DNA from: a bacterium
Lineage (GTDB): Bacteria > Planctomycetota > Planctomycetia > Planctomycetales > Planctomycetaceae
NCBI GenBank assembly: GCA_016124895.1
Contig: WGMU01000129.1
Location: 1 to 46,440, forward strand
Reading direction: 5' to 3'
Length of the DNA stretch: 46,440 nucleotides
Part shown: one piece after another, positions 42,925 through 46,440 of the stretch
Position numbering within the stretch: the stretch's first letter is position 1
Layout of the letters: every line of letters begins with the position of its first letter
Made by a program: the position numbers and the translations under genes
The notes under the pieces: generated by a model
Databases searched by the model: none
Told to the model about the DNA's origin: nothing
What the model saw: only the letters and a program-made list of their open reading frames with translations

Positions 42925-45453
42925 CTAATAGACCTTCACATTGTCAAAGAAGACTTCGGCATCTTTCGCATTGCCGAACAGACCCGGACTTCCGACTTCG
43001 TTCGCCGGTTCGTCTTCCCAGGTGATGGTCCAGTCGTCCGGTTCCTTGTCGTCCCGCGGCCAGACCTTGCCGTGCAGCACGGCGACCATCTTGCCGTCTT
43101 TCTCCTGCACGTCGGTCGTCAGCTTCAGTCGATACCAGGTATTCGGCTTCCACTCAAACGGAACCGTTTTGTACTTCTCTTCGTGCGAGATCCAGGAAAT
43201 CAGTTTGAGTTCCTGGGCCGCGCCCATCAGATCGAGGCGGTAGCGCTGCCCGATGACACCAGCATCACCGATCTTGCCGTCGCGAATGGCACTGTAGATA
43301 TCGGCTTCGATGGTGTACTTCGAGAAGTTGGTCCGGCCCATCCAGCCCTGGCTGCGGGCTCCCTTCGGAATCGTCGTGATCTTGGCCATCACGCCGTTGC
43401 CTTTGACTTCGTCGACACCGCGCTTAATCGTCAGCTTCAGTCCGAGAGGCTGGCCGAGATCCTCCCAGGACCACTCGGCGACAACGCCTTCCGCCTTCAG
43501 GTCAGTCAGCAGTGGATCGATTGTCGCTTTCGCATCGTCGAGGGTTTTGACGGCTTCCAGCAGATTCGCAAACCGCAGAAACTCGGACCAGCGCTGTGCC
43601 GGCGTGGTATTGTCCCAGACTCGCGTCGGACCAAAGTTGACAAACTCTGATCGCACATAGACGTAAAGCCGCGACAGCAGTTCGCTCTTTGCTTCCAGCT
43701 TCCTGTAGAGGTCGAAATCCAGGGGGATGTGGCGATACCGGGCTCCGACCCACGTGAGCGGAATCTGGCCGTCGTTGAAGTCGAAGCTCCACGGGAAGTC
43801 CGGCACAAAACGCAGCCGCGCCTGGCCAGCAATCTCACCGACTTTCGCCGTCAGAATCACAGCGCCGTGAACAGCATCCTGTGGTGCCGTAAAGGTCCCC
43901 GCGGCATCAATCGTCCCGGGGCCGGAAATCGAGAACTCGACTTCCTTTGGATCACAGGTCCGCAGGTACTGGCCACGCGAGTTGTACAGCCTCACATAAT
44001 GCTTCTGCCGTTCGTGATCGGCTCCACTTCGCAGCAGCGACTCGACCGGCACGACCTGCACCTGAGCCGGCTGCTGATCTTCAGAGACCGGCGGTTCGAC
44101 CGGCAGTTCCGGGCGCGGGTCCGCTTCCGGCTTCGCATCCTTGTGCCCGATGCAGTACATGGTTTCGCCGGTCGTCACGTACAGCCGTCCGTGCGAAACA
44201 ATCGGGGAAGCATTGACGTCTCCGTCCAGTCGCAGTCGATGAATGCGTTCCAGCGAGCCGTCTTCCTGAACCTTAAAGATGTACCACCGGCCGTTGCCCT
44301 CACAGACGAATAGCTTGCCGTCCGCGTACAGCGGACTCGCCCGACCCATCGTGCCGAGTTTCTCGCTGCCCACCTGCTTACCGGTCTTCAGATCGACGAT
44401 CAGCAGATTGCCTTTGTCCTCAATGGCGTAAATCCGATCGTTCACGATCACCGGTCCGGATTTGCCGACGAACATCTCGAGATCGCGCCAGACCTCGCCC
44501 CCGGTGGTCATCAGGTTGCCGGTTCCGTCGAGTTTCAGTGCGAACAACGCTCCCATTTTTGTGCTGTCGACGTTCTCTTCGCTGTGTCCGGAGATCACCA
44601 GATTGCCGCTGATCGCCGCTGCTGTACTCACGCCGCGCATCGACACCGGATACTGCCAGGCAGGTTTTCCGGTCTGTGACTGAAATGCGTGGATGCCACC
44701 GTCACCCGAGCCGAAGATCAGCAGCTTCGCACCATTAGCCACCGACAGCACCGGAGAACTGTAGGTCGTATCTTCCGGCAGCGGACGCGTTCCGCTGTAC
44801 CAGACCGGCTGTCCGTTCGACTTATCCAGTGCCAGGTAATTGTCCTGGGGTTTCGCTTTCTCGCCCCAGCCGATGAAGACTCCGCTGATCAGCACCAGAT
44901 CGCCATCCACGATCGGATAATTGGTGCGTCCGCCGTACGTTGTCAGCAGGCCGAACTCCTCACTGAGCGACCGGCTCCAGAGGGTCTTGCCGGTCTCTCC
45001 ATCGATGCACTGAAAGTACCCACAGACACCGAGTGCGAAGACATTTCCGGTTTCAGGATCACCGCACACACTCGACCACGCCACGCGGGTATCAGGCACG
45101 TCCGAGAGAAATACGTTGAACTTGTTTTCCCAGATCGTCTCACCGGTTGCTGCGTCGGCACAGATGACCTTCTCGCCTTCCTGTTCAGAGCCGGGGTTCG
45201 ACCGGGCCAGCAGATACAGCTTGCCGTTCATTGCGATTGGCGTGGAACGGCTGGCCAGCGCAGGCTTTGACCACAACAGGTTCTCGCCATCGGGTGACCA
45301 GGAATCGGGAATGTTCTTCTCTCGCGAGATACCATTCATCTCGGGGCCGCGCCAGAACGGCCAGTCCAGCGGGTCCGCCGCCAGACAATCACTCGACAGC
45401 GTTGCCGCCAGCAGTGCGGCCAGAGCAGTCAGCTTCAACACGGAGCGACTCAT
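42925..45453 (-). CDS. Large secreted PQQ-type beta-propeller protein with a C-terminal jelly-roll-like domain
   Basis: The 842-residue product (start ATG 45453, AGGAAG nine bases upstream) has a signal ending DCLAA, then DWPFWRGPEMNGISREK, the usual opening of planctomycete propellers. Blades run from about residue 40 to 455 (GKLYLLARSNPG, CIDGETGKTLWSR, NYLALDKSNGQPVWYS, GGIHAFQSQTGKPAWQ). A Pro/Glu-rich linker precedes an immunoglobulin-like stretch (about 500-560). The final domain (about 560-842) begins FSFDFNDGQIPLTWVG-like sequence and ends GSPGLFGNAKDAEVFFDNVKVY, a pattern of concanavalin-like carbohydrate-binding domains. It may bind a polysaccharide and sense or process it. No catalytic residues were identified. 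Confidence 0.9.
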   Translation of the reverse strand: MSRSVLKLTALAALLAATLSSDCLAADPLDWPFWRGPEMNGISREKNIPDSWSPDGENLLWSKPALASRSTPIAMNGKLYLLARSNPGSEQEGEKVICADAATGETIWENKFNVFLSDVPDTRVAWSSVCGDPETGNVFALGVCGYFQCIDGETGKTLWSRSLSEEFGLLTTYGGRTNYPIVDGDLVLISGVFIGWGEKAKPQDNYLALDKSNGQPVWYSGTRPLPEDTTYSSPVLSVANGAKLLIFGSGDGGIHAFQSQTGKPAWQYPVSMRGVSTAAAISGNLVISGHSEENVDSTKMGALFALKLDGTGNLMTTGGEVWRDLEMFVGKSGPVIVNDRIYAIEDKGNLLIVDLKTGKQVGSEKLGTMGRASPLYADGKLFVCEGNGRWYIFKVQEDGSLERIHRLRLDGDVNASPIVSHGRLYVTTGETMYCIGHKDAKPEADPRPELPVEPPVSEDQQPAQVQVVPVESLLRSGADHERQKHYVRLYNSRGQYLRTCDPKEVEFSISGPGTIDAAGTFTAPQDAVHGAVILTAKVGEIAGQARLRFVPDFPWSFDFNDGQIPLTWVGARYRHIPLDFDLYRKLEAKSELLSRLYVYVRSEFVNFGPTRVWDNTTPAQRWSEFLRFANLLEAVKTLDDAKATIDPLLTDLKAEGVVAEWSWEDLGQPLGLKLTIKRGVDEVKGNGVMAKITTIPKGARSQGWMGRTNFSKYTIEADIYSAIRDGKIGDAGVIGQRYRLDLMGAAQELKLISWISHEEKYKTVPFEWKPNTWYRLKLTTDVQEKDGKMVAVLHGKVWPRDDKEPDDWTITWEDEPANEVGSPGLFGNAKDAEVFFDNVKVY

Positions 45454-45498
45454 CGCAGACATCTTCCTGACTGAAGGGACGGGACAGAGACAGAACAA

Positions 45499-45790
45499 TC
45501 TGCGGCAGCACAGACCGAACCCCGCACGAGCAGAGCAGCGTGAGCAGATTACGTCGCGGCAGCGAATTCAGGAGGGACTGATCAGGGCGAGTCATAACAG
45601 CGCCGGCGACTCGGCGTATGCGGGAACGAAACGGTAGCAGACGACAATCCACGCCGACAAGGATGCCGATCTGATCTCACTGATTCGACACATCCCGAGT
45701 TCGCCGGCCTTCGCGCCGATCGGCCTGGTTCTCTCCAGCGCCAACCACCGACGCGACCGACACTACCGTCAGTTTCTTCAGGCTGAGAAG
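45499..45790. other. Intergenic region at the edge of mobile DNA
   Basis: About 290 bp upstream of the large propeller gene contain its promoter region. No gene was recognised. Short frames on both strands are not convincing. The region adjoins the decayed transposase to the right. Confidence 0.4.
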
Positions 45791-45799
45791 CCCCCTCTC

Positions 45800-46300
45800 A
45801 GTTATGTTCTGTCTGGAGAGATCGTTGCCGGCACACGGACAAAGATCGGCGTCTGCTCGATGGATCGGATTTACCCGTCGCTGGTCACACTGTGGGTTTT
45901 CCTCGGCCATGTCCTCAGTGCAGCTCGGTCTTGCCGGGCGGCGGTGGCGCGGCTGATTGTTCATCGCGTTTCACAGGGGGCAGGAGTCGAGTTCTGTGCA
46001 GGCCGGTGTGTACTGGCAGGCCAGAGAACGACTGCCTGAAGAGTTCTTCCTGGAAGTCGCTCGCCAGACAGGACGGACGCTTGATGCTGATGCAGACCCG
46101 CAGTGGTTCTGGAAGGGCCGGCGTGTCTACCTGTTCGACGGTCTCGATGCCGGATACGCCCGCGAATCATGCGGCATATCCTCAACCTGAGCCCCAGAGG
46201 CCCGGCGTCGGATCCCCAATGGCTCGCATCGCGGCCGTCTTTTCTCACGCCCGCAGTGCCGTCCTGGAACTGGGCATCTGCCCCTACGCCGGCAAAGGAC
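45800..46300 (+). pseudogene. IS4-family transposase remnant, frameshifted
   Basis: Three frames together read as an IS4-type transposase. IYPSLVTLWVFLGHVLSAAR and SCRAAVARLIVHRVSQGAG (45866-45985) come first. VYWQARERLPEEFFLEVARQ and WFWKGRRVYLFDG (about 46010-46140) follow in a second frame. SMPDTPANHAAYPQPE, then MARIAAVFSHARSAVLELGI and CPYAGKGRK (46142-46305), follow in a third. The normal family sequence is FDGSTVSMPD; here DG is followed directly by LDA. This is explained by loss of one copy of an 8-bp repeat (TCGACGGT). The gene is broken at about 46300 by what looks like the left end of an IS66-type element. Confidence 0.75.
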
Positions 46301-46440
46301 GTAAGCGCCCGGCGAAGTGCATGTTGACGTGGTGTTTATTCTCCGGAGCTTTTCCGGGGAGGCGGCATGATGGGGCGTGGTTATCCGGCGGAGCAGTGGG
46401 CGGATTGGATTTCGGAACAGGCGCGGTCGGAGCTGACGAT
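46301..46440 (+). mobile_element. Left end of an IS66-family-like insertion sequence (runs off window)
   Basis: The sequence starting GTAAGCGCCCGGCGAAG at 46301 has the GTAA-type end typical of IS66 elements. It begins exactly where similarity to the IS4 transposase stops. CAAAGGAC immediately before it (46293-46300) would be the 8-bp target duplication. The other end lies beyond the window, so the duplication cannot be tested here. Confidence 0.5.
46367..46440 (+). CDS. IS66-type accessory protein TnpA-like, partial
   Basis: From ATG 46367 (or 46370), preceded by GGGGAGG, the window gives MMGRGYPAEQWADWISEQ and ARSELT before ending. This resembles the N-terminus of IS66 accessory protein TnpA, which has a W-x-x-(W/L)-I-x-x-x-x-x-S-x-L-T pattern before a helix-turn-helix. 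Only about 24 residues are visible, so the assignment rests mainly on the context: about 66 bp from the putative inverted-repeat end. It is the last feature in the window. Confidence 0.45.
   Translation, partial: MMGRGYPAEQWADWISEQARSELT

Noticed and set aside
46021-46190. A stand-alone small gene of 77 codons near the right end
   Set aside because: Its sequence is the middle of an IS4-type transposase, continuing in other frames on either side.

Overview
The window reads as a chromosomal segment of a planctomycete (phylum Planctomycetota, probably order Planctomycetales). The evidence is a GC-rich sequence with large, loosely packed genes. Several family types typical of the phylum are present: a planctomycete-type cytochrome c domain in a multihaem protein, two secreted PQQ-type beta-propeller proteins, a Tat-exported Gfo/Idh/MocA oxidoreductase, a secreted D-aminoacylase-like amidohydrolase, a very long SecA, a minimal type II secretion/pseudopilin operon, and an FHA / Ser-Thr kinase / ECF sigma cluster. 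No rRNA, tRNA or CRISPR array was recognised.

Layout. 1-5024 (minus) is a secretion/pseudopilin operon read leftward: degenerate receiver protein, GspE, GspF, two GspG-like pseudopilins, a GspH-like pseudopilin and the start of a GspI-like pseudopilin cut by the window edge. A lipoprotein with a GspC/PilP-like domain is divergent from it (5413). 6341-9208 encodes a secreted parallel beta-helix protein with a long Ser/Arg/Gly/Asp insertion. 9329-11503 (minus) is an HTTM-domain membrane protein and its small partner. 11701-15305 (minus) is a six-haem cytochrome translationally coupled to an outer-membrane barrel, a possible porin-cytochrome conduit. 15577-16788 is an orphan HlyD/RND adaptor. 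16.8-17.3 kb holds recombinase relics. 18513-22641 has secA and a DUF493 gene. 22915-26850 has an oxidoreductase, an amidohydrolase and an SDR. 27282-29702 has coaD and a lipB-lipA pair whose LipB lacks both catalytic residues. 30149-31618 is an ammonium transporter. 32213-37822 (plus) is a signalling cluster: anchored coiled-coil protein, FHA protein, Ser/Thr kinase, four-helix membrane protein, ECF sigma factor. 37939-39573 is a type II NADH dehydrogenase fused to a cyclic-nucleotide-binding domain. 39833-40960 is rodA. 41103-45453 holds two PQQ-propeller proteins. The right end (45.8-46.44 kb) is a decayed IS4-type transposase apparently interrupted by an IS66-type element that runs off the window.

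How the genes fit together. Much of the window serves the cell envelope: export (SecA, Tat and Sec substrates, type II-like machinery), outer-membrane electron transfer (cytochrome plus barrel), respiration (NDH-2), wall growth (RodA) and extracytoplasmic binding proteins. Intergenic regions carry several palindromic repeats: a hairpin of about 60 bp present twice, a GACACAAAG-type inverted repeat and a 70-bp inverted repeat. Three intrinsic terminators are recognisable. All functional statements come from reading motifs; no alignment or database search was run.
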